Below, in pieces: positions 18,078 through 27,589 of a stretch of 64,000 nt of DNA (the first letter of the stretch is position 1; each line of letters starts with the position of its first letter). Where the stretch lies: positions 5,146,001 to 5,210,000 of the forward strand of contig NZ_CP019038.1 of NCBI RefSeq assembly GCF_001941825.1, in the 5' to 3' direction. The position numbers and the translations under genes were made by a program. The DNA is from Massilia putida (GTDB taxonomy: Bacteria; Pseudomonadota; Gammaproteobacteria; Burkholderiales; Burkholderiaceae_D). Under the pieces are notes generated by a model. That model searched no databases. It saw only the letters and a list, made by a program, of their open reading frames with translations, and was not told the origin of the DNA.

Positions 18078-18893
18078 CTAGAGACGCGGGTTGCCGGGAT
18101 TCAGGCTGTCGACCATCGAGCTCGGGATCAGGATGGTGGCGCCACGCTCTTTCGTCGTCTCATAAATGATGTTCATCGCCCGCAGCTGCAGTGCCGCCGG
18201 ATGGCCGGCGTACATGTCGGCCGCTTCCACGAACTTCCCGGCGATGGCGGCTTCGGCGGAGCCGAGGATGACCCGCGCCTGCTTCTCGCGTTCGGCCTGG
18301 GCCTGGCGCGACATCGCGTCCTGCAGCACCACGGGAATGGCGACGTCGCGGATTTCCACCGAGCCGACGGAGATGCCCCACGGCGCCGTTTTCACGCCGA
18401 TCGATTCCTTGAGCTGCGCGTCCGCTTCCTTGCGTTCGGAGAGCAGCGCCGTCAGCATCGACATGCCGATCATTTCCCGCAGCGACGTCTGGGCGACCCG
18501 GTCGATCGCCTCGCGGTAATTCGTGATCGCCAGCGCGGCCTTCTCCGCATCGTGCACGTGCCAGAAAATGATGGCGTCGACGTTGACCGGGACCGTGTCC
18601 TTGGTCAAGGCCTGCTCGGCGTTGAAGGCCGTGGTCTGGATGCGCGTGTCGATGACGGCCACCACGTTGTCGATGACGGGCACGATGGCGAACAAGCCCG
18701 CACCCTTGACGCTGTGGAGTTTCCCCAGCCGCAAGATGACGAATTTCTGCCACGCGTTCGCCATCTTCAGCGAGAACGCGAGAATCACGGCCAGGACGAC
18801 GAGCGGCAATCCGATCAGCGGATCGATCCAGTACGTCAGCACGACGCCGACGCCGAGGCTGACGGCGACCAGGAAGGATGTGACCGGATTCAT
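18078..18893 (-). CDS. Slipin family SPFH/band-7 membrane protein
   Basis: 271 residues. Two hydrophobic segments at residues 1–45 are followed by an SPFH domain (WQKFVILRLGKLHSVKGAGLF, then DTRIQTTAFNAEQALTKDTV) and a coiled C-terminal part with the SRQAQAEREKQARVILGSAE signature of stomatin/slipin proteins. Such proteins form oligomers that organise membrane patches and modulate partner proteins or proteases. No NfeD partner is adjacent; instead a small soluble protein lies 4 bp upstream, so the two probably form a two-gene operon. Confidence 0.92.
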   Translation of the reverse strand: MNPVTSFLVAVSLGVGVVLTYWIDPLIGLPLVVLAVILAFSLKMANAWQKFVILRLGKLHSVKGAGLFAIVPVIDNVVAVIDTRIQTTAFNAEQALTKDTVPVNVDAIIFWHVHDAEKAALAITNYREAIDRVAQTSLREMIGMSMLTALLSERKEADAQLKESIGVKTAPWGISVGSVEIRDVAIPVVLQDAMSRQAQAEREKQARVILGSAEAAIAGKFVEAADMYAGHPAALQLRAMNIIYETTKERGATILIPSSMVDSLNPGNPRL

Positions 18894-18897
18894 GGTG

Positions 18898-19263
18898 TCA
18901 GCGGTGCATCCGCTCCCAGGTATGACGGATGGCGGCCTTCACGTTGTCCCAGGCCGACGCCCCGCTGCCCGCGTGCCTGGTCTCCCAATCGTTCTTCAGG
19001 GCGGGTTCGACGTCGTCCCAGGTCTGGTCGGGGGCGGGCGCCTCGGCACGCAAGTCGCTGCCGGCGGGCGGGACGGCCCACATCTCGTCATCCTCCGGGG
19101 TGCTCCATTGCGCGATGCTGCCCATCGTTTCCTGGAACGTGGTGCCGGCGGGCGGCGCTGAGGCGTTCTGCGTGCCGAAGTAGTGGCTGTCTTCGTGGGG
19201 GTGGTGTTGCAGGGCGCCGGGTTCGGTGCCCGGCGGGTAGTTGCGATTCAATGTGTGGCGCAT
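18898..19263 (-). CDS. Hypothetical protein upstream of slipin
   Basis: 121-residue soluble, Pro/His-rich protein without signal peptide or membrane segment. The C-terminal 40 residues (TWDDVEPALKNDWETRH then AWDNVKAAIRHTWERM) contain two related Trp-Asp-x-Val…Trp-Glu-Arg repeats, like those in small stress-related proteins that bind along amphipathic helices. I do not recognise a named family. The 4-bp gap to the slipin gene implies co-translation. Confidence 0.75.
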   Translation of the reverse strand: MRHTLNRNYPPGTEPGALQHHPHEDSHYFGTQNASAPPAGTTFQETMGSIAQWSTPEDDEMWAVPPAGSDLRAEAPAPDQTWDDVEPALKNDWETRHAGSGASAWDNVKAAIRHTWERMHR

Positions 19264-19394
19264 GATGATCTCCCCGGTGTCTCGAGACGAGCGTCGTGCC
19301 GGTGAGTGGCCATTGCGGACGGCCGGGGTTGCATCAGCGCGACCAGGTGGTCACTTCATGCAGTACGGCGCTTGATGAAAGCATACTCCGAATC

Positions 19395-19416
19395 CGGACA
19401 GTGTGTGCACTGTCCG
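19395..19416 (-). terminator. Perfect 9-bp hairpin after the chemoreceptor gene
   Basis: CGGACAGTG-TGTG-CACTGTCCG lies about 20 bp past the stop of the chemoreceptor gene. There is no T-run after it, so it is a possible terminator or mRNA 3'-end stabiliser rather than a textbook intrinsic terminator. Confidence 0.45.
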
Positions 19417-19436
19417 TCCCGGATCGGCGCGGCGGT

Positions 19437-21008
19437 TCAGCCGCGCGCCAGTGCCAGCCGCGAGCGGCCCGCCGGCGCGCCGAGCGCGTTGCCAGCCGCG
19501 AGCTTGAACTGCGCCAGCGCGCCGGACAACTGCTCCGTCTGCTCCGCCAGCGATTCCGCCGCGGCCGACGCTTCCTCGACGAGCGCCGAGTTCTGCTGCG
19601 TCATCTGGTCCATGTCGTCGATGGCGCGGCCGATCTGTTCGATGCCTTCCGCCTGGCGCTGACCCGCCACGCTGATCTCGGCCATGATGTCGTGCACCTT
19701 GCGGACCGACGCGACGATCTGCTCCATCGTGGCGCCCGCTTCGTCGACGAGCGCGCTGCCGGCATCGACCTTGGCGACGGAATCGCCGATCAGCTGCTTG
19801 ATCTCTTTGGCGGCGGCCGCCGAACGCTGTGCCAGATTGCGCACCTCGCCCGCGACGACGGCGAAGCCGCGGCCCTGTTCGCCCGCGCGCGCGGCTTCCA
19901 CGGCGGCGTTCAGCGCCAGGATGTTGGTCTGGAACGCGATACCGTCGATCACGGAAATGATTTCGACGATCTGCTTGGCGGAGGCATTGATGGCGCCCAT
20001 CGTGGACACCACGTTGCCGACCACTTCGCCGCCGCGGGTGGCGATGTCGGTGGCGGACAGGACGAGTGCGTTCGCCTGGGTCGTGTTGGCGGCGTTCGTC
20101 CTGACGGTGTCCGTCAGCGATTCGACGGCGCGCGTCGTGTGCTCCAGGCTGCCGGCCTGCGATTCCGTGCGGCTGGCCAGGTCGGCGTTGCCGCTGGCGA
20201 TCTCGGCGCTGGCCGTGGCGATGGTCTCGGCCGACGTCTTGATGCCGGACACCATCGTCGCCAGGCGCGTGCGCATTTCCTGCAGCGCGGCCAGCAGGCT
20301 GTGCTGGTCGCCGGCCTCGAGGCGGATTTCCATCGACAGGTCGCCGGCCGCGACGGCGCGGGTGATCTCGCGTGCGTATTCCGGTTCACCGCCCAGCTGT
20401 TGCCAGATGGTGCGGATGACGAACCACGACACGCCGATCAGGATCGCGATCACGATCAGCGCCGTGATGATGGTGACCGACAGCACGCGGCGCACGCTCG
20501 AGGCGCTTCGCGCGATGCCGTCCTTGAATTGCTGCTGGGCCTGCTCATTGAATTTCGCGACATCGGCGTTCAGCACGGTCAGCGCGCTCTGCATGCGCTG
20601 CACGGTCGTCTGCGGATCGCCCTGTTCGAGTTCAAGCATGATCTTCGCGGCCGAGACGGCCGGCGCATAGTAATCCTCGAAATCCTTGGTCAGGCGCTTG
20701 CCGGTGGCATCCATGCCCGGGATCTTGCCGACCTCGGACAATTTCGCGCGCACCTTGTTCGCCTGCTCGCCGATCTGGCCGATACGTGCCTTGTCGCCTT
20801 CGGAAACGGCATCGCGCAGACCGTCGGTGATGCCCGCAAGGTCGGCCGTCAACGCCTTCGCCGTGCCCAGCGCCGGGTAATCGACGGACTCGGTCGTGTG
20901 GATCGAGTCCAGGGCGCCGCTCGCGATGCTGGCCGACACCGCCACGCCGAGGCCGAAGATGATGGTCGAGATGACCGGGAGTGCCCAGATCTTGCGCTTG
21001 ATGCTCAT
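19437..21008 (-). CDS. Methyl-accepting chemotaxis protein
   Basis: 523 residues. TM1 is at 8–30, followed by a four-helix-bundle type periplasmic sensor at about 31–185, TM2 near 188–208, a HAMP segment ([20 protein letters not shown]) and a long cytoplasmic signalling coiled coil. The hairpin tip motif ([20 protein letters not shown] then [15 protein letters not shown]) is intact. There is no C-terminal NWETF-like pentapeptide for CheR/CheB docking. It lies 67 bp downstream of a periplasmic binding protein and a porin on the same strand, so its sensor may report on what those proteins capture (inference). Confidence 0.94.
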   Translation of the reverse strand: MSIKRKIWALPVISTIIFGLGVAVSASIASGALDSIHTTESVDYPALGTAKALTADLAGITDGLRDAVSEGDKARIGQIGEQANKVRAKLSEVGKIPGMDATGKRLTKDFEDYYAPAVSAAKIMLELEQGDPQTTVQRMQSALTVLNADVAKFNEQAQQQFKDGIARSASSVRRVLSVTIITALIVIAILIGVSWFVIRTIWQQLGGEPEYAREITRAVAAGDLSMEIRLEAGDQHSLLAALQEMRTRLATMVSGIKTSAETIATASAEIASGNADLASRTESQAGSLEHTTRAVESLTDTVRTNAANTTQANALVLSATDIATRGGEVVGNVVSTMGAINASAKQIVEIISVIDGIAFQTNILALNAAVEAARAGEQGRGFAVVAGEVRNLAQRSAAAAKEIKQLIGDSVAKVDAGSALVDEAGATMEQIVASVRKVHDIMAEISVAGQRQAEGIEQIGRAIDDMDQMTQQNSALVEEASAAAESLAEQTEQLSGALAQFKLAAGNALGAPAGRSRLALARG

Positions 21009-21075
21009 GCCGTTTCCTCTATGTTCAACAGCCCGCCGCCGGATAAACCGGGGGCGGGCGGGTGGTTGCGGACGC

Positions 21076-21480
21076 TTACGGTGTGTAGATCACTTTGACC
21101 GAGGCGTCGACCGCGCTCTTTTCGATGTAGCCGATGACTTTCGGGTCGCTGGCCACCATCTTTTTGACGGCGGCGCTGTCCGCGGCTTCCTTCGGCATCG
21201 TGGCCTTGCCGGTGAACACCAGCTTGGACCACAAGGCCTTGACCTGGGATGCGTCCTTGTCCGTCACCTTCTTGTAGAACTCGGCGCGGACCGGGGCGCT
21301 TTCCGGCTGGTCGACCGGGCTCATCGCGCTGGACTTGCCCAGAAAATACTGCGCGACCTGGTCTTTCGTCATCGAGGACTCGGCCGCCTTCGGGTTCACC
21401 ACGACCACCACGTCGGCCATGGCCGGCAGGGCCAGGGCGAGGGCGGCGGTGGCGATGGCTGTCTTGATCAGATGTTTCAT
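21076..21480 (-). CDS. Small periplasmic phosphate-binding-like (PBP fold) protein
   Basis: 134 residues, with signal peptide [22 protein letters not shown]. The mature part resembles the N-terminal lobe of PstS-type phosphate-binding proteins: [20 protein letters not shown], then [16 protein letters not shown]. The ending [21 protein letters not shown] is typical of the short 'phosphate ABC transporter substrate-binding' family found without an ABC partner. A full PstS is over twice as long. It sits between a porin (10 bp upstream) and a chemoreceptor, so a sensing role is as likely as transport. Confidence 0.85.
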   Translation of the reverse strand: MKHLIKTAIATAALALALPAMADVVVVVNPKAAESSMTKDQVAQYFLGKSSAMSPVDQPESAPVRAEFYKKVTDKDASQVKALWSKLVFTGKATMPKEAADSAAVKKMVASDPKVIGYIEKSAVDASVKVIYTP

Positions 21481-21490
21481 CGAAGTCCTC

Positions 21491-22738
21491 TTAGAACACG
21501 AAGTCGAGCGCGACGGCGCCGACGTTGACCGGACCGTGGAAGCCCGGCTGCGGATTGATCAGCAGGCCGCTCGCCTTGTTCGGACGCACGTGGTCGAACT
21601 GCACCTTCAGGGCCAGCGAACGGTAGAAGTCCCAGCGCATGCCGATCGAGTCGGTCTGCTGCTCGCCCTGGCTCACGCCGGTGTAGGGCAGGCTGGCGAC
21701 GGCGCCGGACAGCGCGGCCAGCGTCGGGGTGCACGCGGCCGGATAGCCGGCCGGGCAGGCCGCCGGCATGCCGTTGTGGACCGAGCCGTCGATCGACAGC
21801 TTGGCGTGGCTGTAATACGGCAGGAATTTGCCGATGCGGTAGCCGCCCATCACGTACCACGACGTCGTGTCGTTGACGTAGCTGTCGGTCTTGCGCTTCG
21901 CGTATTCGCTCTGCACGACGATGTCGTTCCAGTCGAGCGTGGCGCCCAGCGAGGTGAACGACGCCTTCTTGTTGTTGACGTCGATGTCGGACGCCAGTTG
22001 CGCCGCTTGCGGCAGGCGATAGCCGGCGGCCACCTTGTTCAGCGAGGTCAGCAGGGTGGTCAGCGACGCCGAGTTGCTCAGCGTCAGGCGGCCGTCGACG
22101 CGGCCGACGCGCACCGTCAGCGGGCCATGTTCCGCCACGAGGTTCACGGCGGTCAGGCGGCGGCCGTCCAGGGTCGGACCGCCGGCGATGTCGACCTTGC
22201 TCTTGCCGATGGCGAATTGTGCGGTATACGTCGTGTCGCCATAGCTGTGCTGCCAGGTGACGTCGGCGCCGTCGACCGTGTTGAACAGCATCTGCGAATA
22301 CATCTCGGCCGGCGGACGCAGCATCGTGTTGGCGTAGCCCACGTTGCGGTAGTCCGAAATCATGAACGCCGGCACGCCGATGCGGCCGACGCGGAACGAC
22401 ACGTCGTCCGAGACCTTGGCCTTGGCGAACGCCCACGACAGCTCGGCGCCGAAGTCATCCTGCGCATCCTTGCGCACAAGGCCCTGGCCCGTGACGGACA
22501 GCCAGCTGTTGACGGCATAGTCGGCCTGGATGCCGAAGTTCGAATCGACACCGGTCGTGGCGTTCTTCTTGGCGCCGCTGGCCTGATTCGGGCGGCCGAA
22601 CTCGGCCTTGTCGGTATTGGTCCAGGTGAGGGCACCGGTGCCGAAGCCGCTGATACGGACGGCGGAAGCGTCCTGCGCGAATGCACAAGGCGCGACAAAA
22701 GACACGGCGAGCGCACTCGCGATGATGCGTTTTTTCAT
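21491..22738 (-). CDS. Porin-like outer-membrane beta-barrel protein
   Basis: 415 residues, with signal peptide MKKRIIASALAVSFVAPCAFA. The mature chain alternates short amphipathic strands from start (VRISGFGTGALTWTNTD) to a terminal Phe (VGAVALDFVF), the outer-membrane insertion signature. The two Cys residues near 325–335 (PAACPAGYPAACTP) could close an extracellular loop. It is first in an operon with the small PBP and a chemoreceptor. The solute is unknown; homologues are often annotated only as 'porin'. Confidence 0.85.
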   Translation of the reverse strand: MKKRIIASALAVSFVAPCAFAQDASAVRISGFGTGALTWTNTDKAEFGRPNQASGAKKNATTGVDSNFGIQADYAVNSWLSVTGQGLVRKDAQDDFGAELSWAFAKAKVSDDVSFRVGRIGVPAFMISDYRNVGYANTMLRPPAEMYSQMLFNTVDGADVTWQHSYGDTTYTAQFAIGKSKVDIAGGPTLDGRRLTAVNLVAEHGPLTVRVGRVDGRLTLSNSASLTTLLTSLNKVAAGYRLPQAAQLASDIDVNNKKASFTSLGATLDWNDIVVQSEYAKRKTDSYVNDTTSWYVMGGYRIGKFLPYYSHAKLSIDGSVHNGMPAACPAGYPAACTPTLAALSGAVASLPYTGVSQGEQQTDSIGMRWDFYRSLALKVQFDHVRPNKASGLLINPQPGFHGPVNVGAVALDFVF

Positions 22739-22956
22739 GGGAATTACCTGCTGAAGACTGCGGGTGGACGGTTTTTGTTATAGAGACACTGCCGAGGCGA
22801 TAGGTTAGGCCGCGTAAAGAATCTGTAATAAATTGTAGAGCGGCCAGAAAAAATGCCGCAAGGAAAATACGCGAATAATCACTCTACTCTAGCGATGTTT
22901 GCCCTCTTTTGTTGCAGCAAACTGACAGCGAGCGCTATCAGAGTGGGATGATGTTT

Positions 22957-23514
22957 TTAATTCCACCAGTGCGACGTCGTGCCCGCTTCCGGCAGGCGCG
23001 CCTGCCGCGCCTCGTGCACGATGCCCGCTTCGACGGCCTGCTCGGCCGTGTAGATGCGGGAGCAAGCCGTGAGGTAGGAACGGATGTCGTGGGCGCCGCG
23101 TGCGCCGCGGGTGGCGTCTTCGAAGATGGCGGCGTAGCGTTCGGCATCGAAATCGAGGCAGTCGCGCCATTCCGAGATGCGGGCATGGTCCGCCGCGACG
23201 AGGTTGCCGAAGCCCCAGTGCAGCGGATGGATGAGGAAACGCGTGCCGGGGCAGGCATAGCGCTTCGCGCCGGCGAGGAAGATCGCGACGCCGACGGATT
23301 CCACGCTCCCCACGTTCCACGTCGTCAACGGCAACGGCAGCGACTTCAGGAAGTAGTACAGCGCGAAGCCGGCCGTCATGTTGCCGCCTTCGGTCGACAT
23401 GTGCAGTTCGAGTTCGGTCGCGCCGCTTTGCAGCGCCTGCAGGCACAGGTTGCGCACGGTGCAGGCGGAGTTCGCGTTGATCGGTCCGATGAAATGAACG
23501 ATGTGCAATGCCAT
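22957..23514 (-). CDS. ClpP-like serine peptidase family protein
   Basis: 185-residue protein of the ClpP/crotonase fold. The stretch LHMSTEGGNMTAGFALYYFL matches the ClpP S-P-G-G substrate region. Ser73 in SVESVGVAIFLAG and His96 in RFLIHPLHWGF occupy the catalytic Ser and His positions; the third (Asp) position is not obvious. The normal housekeeping clpP lies with clpX, so this is a divergent stand-alone paralogue. A GGGAGG site just before 23514 fixes the start. It is divergent from the xanthine dehydrogenase operon. Activity is unproven. Confidence 0.8.
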   Translation of the reverse strand: MALHIVHFIGPINANSACTVRNLCLQALQSGATELELHMSTEGGNMTAGFALYYFLKSLPLPLTTWNVGSVESVGVAIFLAGAKRYACPGTRFLIHPLHWGFGNLVAADHARISEWRDCLDFDAERYAAIFEDATRGARGAHDIRSYLTACSRIYTAEQAVEAGIVHEARQARLPEAGTTSHWWN

Positions 23515-23640
23515 GAAGCCTCCCGGTGACGGCTCAAGGATAGCAAGTTTCGCAATATTGGCTCGTTCCGCATTGCGCGCGGCAGACAGGACGGGCATGC
23601 TAGGTGAACAGGCCGCGCAGGCGCACCCTGCAGTATTGAA

Positions 23641-23653
23641 AATATCTGATATT
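23641..23653. promoter_or_regulatory. Palindrome in the xdhA upstream region
   Basis: AATATC-T-GATATT is a perfect 13-bp interrupted palindrome, with outer TTG/CAA matching in part (TTGAAAATATC…GATATTCAA). It lies 98–110 bp upstream of xdhA in the 236-bp divergent spacer shared with the ClpP-like gene. It is a candidate operator for a purine-responsive regulator. Confidence 0.45.
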
Positions 23654-23750
23654 CAAAATCCATATCCGCATATATCCAGCCCGACCCCCGGTGCTAATCT
23701 GTATCCAGTCAGTCATATTTTCACAAGCTGTTTCCCACTCCGAGGCGATG

Positions 23751-25232
23751 ATGTCCACACCGATCCGATTTTTCTACCGCGGCGCCGTCCATGAAGTGAA
23801 CGACGTCGCGCCGACGCAGACCATCCTGCAGCATCTGCGCGAGGACCTGCACTGCACGGGCACCAAGGAGGGCTGCGCCGAAGGCGACTGCGGCGCGTGC
23901 ACCGTCGTGCTCGGATCGCTCGAAAACGGCGAACTGCAGATGCGCTCCGTGAATTCCTGCATCCAGTTCACGCCGACGCTGGACGGCAAAGCCTTGTTCA
24001 CCGTCGAAGACCTGGCGCAGAAGGACGGCGCCCTGCACCCCGTGCAGCAGGCCCTCGTCGAATGCCACGGTTCGCAGTGCGGCTTCTGCACGCCGGGCTT
24101 TGCCATGTCGCTGTGGGGCCTGTACCTCAAGCAGGAAGGCCGCGAGCCGACCCGCTGCGAAATCGACGACACGCTGTCCGGCAACCTGTGCCGCTGCACG
24201 GGCTACCGTCCGATCATCGATGCGGCCAAGCGCATGGTGGCCCTGCCGCCCGCGGAGTTCGACCGTGCGTCCGTGGCCGAGCAGCTGCGCGCCCTGCAGC
24301 GCGACGCCGGCGCCACCTATAAATACGACGGCCAGACCTTCCACGCCCCGCGTACGCTGGACGAACTCGTCGCCGTGCGCGCCGCGCATCCGAAAGCGAC
24401 GATCCTCGCCGGCTCGACCGACGTCGGCCTGTGGGTCACGAAGCAGATGCGCGAACTCACCGACATCATCTATCTGGGCCACGTGGCCGAACTGAAGACT
24501 CTGCGCGAGCAGGACGGCTTCATCGAGATCGGTGCCGGCATCTCGCTCGAAGACGCCTACGCCGCCATCTGCAAGCACTACGACGCGGAACTGGGGGAAT
24601 TGTGGCAGCGCTTCGCGTCGCTCCCGATCCGCAACGCGGGCACCCTGGGCGGCAACGTCGCCAACGGCTCGCCGATCGGCGACTCGATGCCGTGGCTGAT
24701 CGCCCTCGGCAGCGAGCTGGTGCTGCGCGGACCCGCAGGCGAGCGCACCATGCCGCTCGAGAGCTTCTACCTGGGCTACCAGGTCAAGGATTGGCGCGAC
24801 GGCGAATTCGTGCAGGCCGTGCGTGTTCCGCTGCCGCGCAAGAATGTCGCGTTCCGCACTTATAAGCTGGCCAAGCGCTTCGACCAGGACATCTCGGCCG
24901 TCTGCGCCGCCTTTGCCTTCACGCTGGAGGACGGCATCGTGCGGGACGCCCGCATCGCTTTCGGCGGCATGGCCGCGACGCCCAAGCGCGCCACGCAGGC
25001 GGAAGGCGTCCTGAACGGCCGCGCGTGGGATGAAGCCGCCGTGCTGGACGCGATGGCAGCCCTGGCGAAAGACTACGCGCCGCTGTCCGACATGCGCGCA
25101 TCGAGCGCCTACCGCATGAAGACGGCGCAGAACCTGCTGCGCCGCTACTGGCTCGAAACGCGCAAGGACAACCCGCTGCCGACCAGCGCAGTCAACCCGT
25201 TTGCCAACAAATCGACGACCGCCCTGGCCTGA
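23751..25232 (+). CDS. xdhA: Xanthine dehydrogenase small subunit (FeS/FAD)
   Basis: 493 residues. The plant-type [2Fe-2S] cluster ligands are Cys42, Cys47, Cys50 and Cys70 (GCAEGDCGAC, NSC), and the second cluster uses Cys110, Cys113, Cys147 and Cys149 (CGFC, CRC). The FAD-binding domain follows (ATILAGSTDVGLWVTKQMRE near 205–225; IRNAGTLGGNVANGSPIGD near 285–304), then the CO-dehydrogenase flavoprotein C-terminal domain. It passes electrons from the molybdenum subunit to NAD. Two ATGs are adjacent; 23751 is placed better relative to GAGG. xdhB follows after 10 bp. Confidence 0.95.
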   Translation: MSTPIRFFYRGAVHEVNDVAPTQTILQHLREDLHCTGTKEGCAEGDCGACTVVLGSLENGELQMRSVNSCIQFTPTLDGKALFTVEDLAQKDGALHPVQQALVECHGSQCGFCTPGFAMSLWGLYLKQEGREPTRCEIDDTLSGNLCRCTGYRPIIDAAKRMVALPPAEFDRASVAEQLRALQRDAGATYKYDGQTFHAPRTLDELVAVRAAHPKATILAGSTDVGLWVTKQMRELTDIIYLGHVAELKTLREQDGFIEIGAGISLEDAYAAICKHYDAELGELWQRFASLPIRNAGTLGGNVANGSPIGDSMPWLIALGSELVLRGPAGERTMPLESFYLGYQVKDWRDGEFVQAVRVPLPRKNVAFRTYKLAKRFDQDISAVCAAFAFTLEDGIVRDARIAFGGMAATPKRATQAEGVLNGRAWDEAAVLDAMAALAKDYAPLSDMRASSAYRMKTAQNLLRRYWLETRKDNPLPTSAVNPFANKSTTALA

Positions 25233-25242
25233 GGAGAACACC

Positions 25243-27588
25243 ATGAACGACGCAGGATCCCCCGCACTGACCAAGGCCGACTGGGCGCAGGTCGGTCTCG
25301 GAAAAGCCCATGAATCGGCCCGGCTGCACGTGCTCGGCCAGGCCGACTACACGGACGATATCGCCGAGGTGCGCGGCACCTTGCACGCGGCCCTCGGCCT
25401 GTCGAGCAAGGCGCATGCGCGCATCCTCGACATCGACTTCACCGACGTCCTGGCCAGCCGCGGCGTGCGCGCCGTGCTGACGGCCAAGGACATCCCCGGC
25501 ACCAACGACTGCGGTCCGATCATCCACGACGATCCGATCCTCGCCGATGGCCTCGTGCAGTACATCGGCCAGCCGATCTTCGTGGTCGTCGCCGACAGCC
25601 ACGATCTGGCCCGCCGCGCCGCCAAGAAGGCGAAGGTCAGCTACGAAGAACTGCCCGCGATCCTGACCCCGCAGGCCGCGCGCGCCGCCGGCTCGTTCGT
25701 GCTGCCGCCGATGCGCCTGACGCGCGGCGACGCCGAGACCGCGTTCGAGCGCGCGCCGAACCGCGTGAAGGGCGAGCTGTATGTCGGCGGCCAGGAACAG
25801 TTTTATCTGGAAGGCCAGATTTCGTACGCCATCCCGCAGGAAAACGACGGCATGCTCGTGCTGTGCTCCACGCAGCACCCGAGCGAGATGCAGCACGTCG
25901 TGGCGCACGCCCTGAACGTCCATTCGCACAATATCGTCGTCGAGTGCCGCCGCATGGGCGGTGGTTTCGGCGGCAAGGAATCGCAGTCGGCACTGTGGGC
26001 CGCCTGCGCGTCGGTCGCGGCGAAACGCCTGAACCGCGCCGTGAAGCTGCGCGCCGACCGCGACGACGACATGATGGTCACCGGCAAGCGCCACTGCTTC
26101 CACTACCTGTATGAAGTGGGCTACGACGACAGCGGCCGCATCGTCGCGGCGAAGGTCGACATGGTGAGCCGCGCCGGCTTCTCGGCCGACCTGTCCGGTC
26201 CGGTCGCGACCCGCGCGATCTGCCACTTCGACAATACGTATTACCTGTCCGACTGCGACATCCGCGCGGCGGCCGGCAAGACGAACACCCAGTCGAACAC
26301 CGCGTTCCGCGGCTTCGGCGGGCCGCAGGGCGCCATCGCGATCGAATACATCATCGACGAGATCGCACGCAACCTGGGCAAGGATGCGCTCGACATCCGC
26401 AAGCTGAATTTCTACGACAAGATCGACCGCAACGTCACGCCGTACGGCCAGCCCGTCGTCGACAACGTGATCCACGAACTGGTGGGCCAGCTGGAAGAGG
26501 CGAGCGAATACCGCGCGCGCCGCCAGGCCATCGAGGCGTACAACAAGACGAGCCCCGTGCTGAAGAAGGGGCTTGCGCTCACGCCGCTGAAATTCGGCAT
26601 CGCGTTCAACGTGACGCACCTGAACCAGGCCGGCGCGCTCGTGCACGTGTACGTGGACGGCTCCATCCTCGTCAACCACGGCGGCACGGAAATGGGGCAG
26701 GGCGTCAACACCAAGGTGATGCAGGTGGTCGCGCACGAACTGGGCGTCGATCTCACCCGCGTGCGCATCGCCGCGACCAACACCAGCAAGGTCGCCAACA
26801 CGTCGGCGACGGCCGCATCGACCGGCGCCGACTTGAACGGCAAGGCCGCCCAGGACGCGGCGCGCCAGATCCGCGAACGCCTGGCAAGCTTCGCCGCCAA
26901 GCAGTTCGGCGGCGCCGCGGAAGACGTGCGCTTCGTCGCCGACACCGTGTTCGCGAACGGCCAGGAAATCCCGTTCGGCGAGCTGGTCGCCAAGGCATAT
27001 CTCGCCCGCGTGCAGCTGTGGTCGGACGGCTTCTACGCCACGCCGAACCTGCACTGGGATCCGAAGACGATGACGGGCAACCCGTTCTTCTACTTCGCGT
27101 ACGGCGCGGCCGTGTCGGAAGTCGTCATCGACACGCTGACGGGCGAATGGAAGCTGCTGCGCGCCGACGCGCTGTACGATGCGGGCAAGTCGCTGAACCC
27201 GGCGATCGACATCGGCCAGGTCGAAGGCGCCTTCATCCAGGGCATGGGCTGGCTGACGACGGAAGAACTGTGGTGGAACGCTCAAGGCAAGCTGATGACG
27301 CATGCGCCGTCCACGTACAAGATTCCGGGCGTGTCGGATTGCCCGGAAGCGTTCACCGTGCGCCTGTTCGAGAACAGTAACGTGGCCGATTCGATCCACC
27401 GCTCGAAGGCCGTCGGCGAGCCGCCGCTGCTGCTGCCGTTCTCCGTGTTCCTCGCGATCCGCGACGCCATCTCGGCCGTCGGCGAGCACAAGGTGAACCC
27501 GCCGCTGCGCGCACCGGCGACGAGCGAGGCGATCCTCGACGCGGTCTCCTTCGTCGAAAACGCCGTGCGGGAAACCAAGGCAGCCTGA
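25243..27588 (+). CDS. xdhB: Xanthine dehydrogenase molybdopterin-binding subunit
   Basis: 781 residues, the normal XdhB size. It carries the Ald_Xan_dh_C domain (GKAHESARLHVLGQADYTDD) and then the molybdenum-cofactor domain. The latter has the GGQEQFYLEGQ motif, RRMGGGFGGKESQ near residue 237–249, NTAFRGFGGPQG near 350 and GTEMGQGVNTKV near 480. The C-terminal VEGAFIQGMGWLTTEEL holds the region of the catalytic Glu. The enzyme oxidises hypoxanthine to xanthine to urate. A GAGGAGAA site precedes the ATG. The next gene begins 1 bp after the stop. Confidence 0.96.
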   Translation: MNDAGSPALTKADWAQVGLGKAHESARLHVLGQADYTDDIAEVRGTLHAALGLSSKAHARILDIDFTDVLASRGVRAVLTAKDIPGTNDCGPIIHDDPILADGLVQYIGQPIFVVVADSHDLARRAAKKAKVSYEELPAILTPQAARAAGSFVLPPMRLTRGDAETAFERAPNRVKGELYVGGQEQFYLEGQISYAIPQENDGMLVLCSTQHPSEMQHVVAHALNVHSHNIVVECRRMGGGFGGKESQSALWAACASVAAKRLNRAVKLRADRDDDMMVTGKRHCFHYLYEVGYDDSGRIVAAKVDMVSRAGFSADLSGPVATRAICHFDNTYYLSDCDIRAAAGKTNTQSNTAFRGFGGPQGAIAIEYIIDEIARNLGKDALDIRKLNFYDKIDRNVTPYGQPVVDNVIHELVGQLEEASEYRARRQAIEAYNKTSPVLKKGLALTPLKFGIAFNVTHLNQAGALVHVYVDGSILVNHGGTEMGQGVNTKVMQVVAHELGVDLTRVRIAATNTSKVANTSATAASTGADLNGKAAQDAARQIRERLASFAAKQFGGAAEDVRFVADTVFANGQEIPFGELVAKAYLARVQLWSDGFYATPNLHWDPKTMTGNPFFYFAYGAAVSEVVIDTLTGEWKLLRADALYDAGKSLNPAIDIGQVEGAFIQGMGWLTTEELWWNAQGKLMTHAPSTYKIPGVSDCPEAFTVRLFENSNVADSIHRSKAVGEPPLLLPFSVFLAIRDAISAVGEHKVNPPLRAPATSEAILDAVSFVENAVRETKAA

Positions 27589-27589
27589 C

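Noticed and set aside
22815..22835. CTGTAATAAATTGTAG, resembling a Pho box upstream of the porin/PBP operon
   Set aside because: The second half is off register by one base and the orientation points away from the operon; too weak to claim PhoB control.
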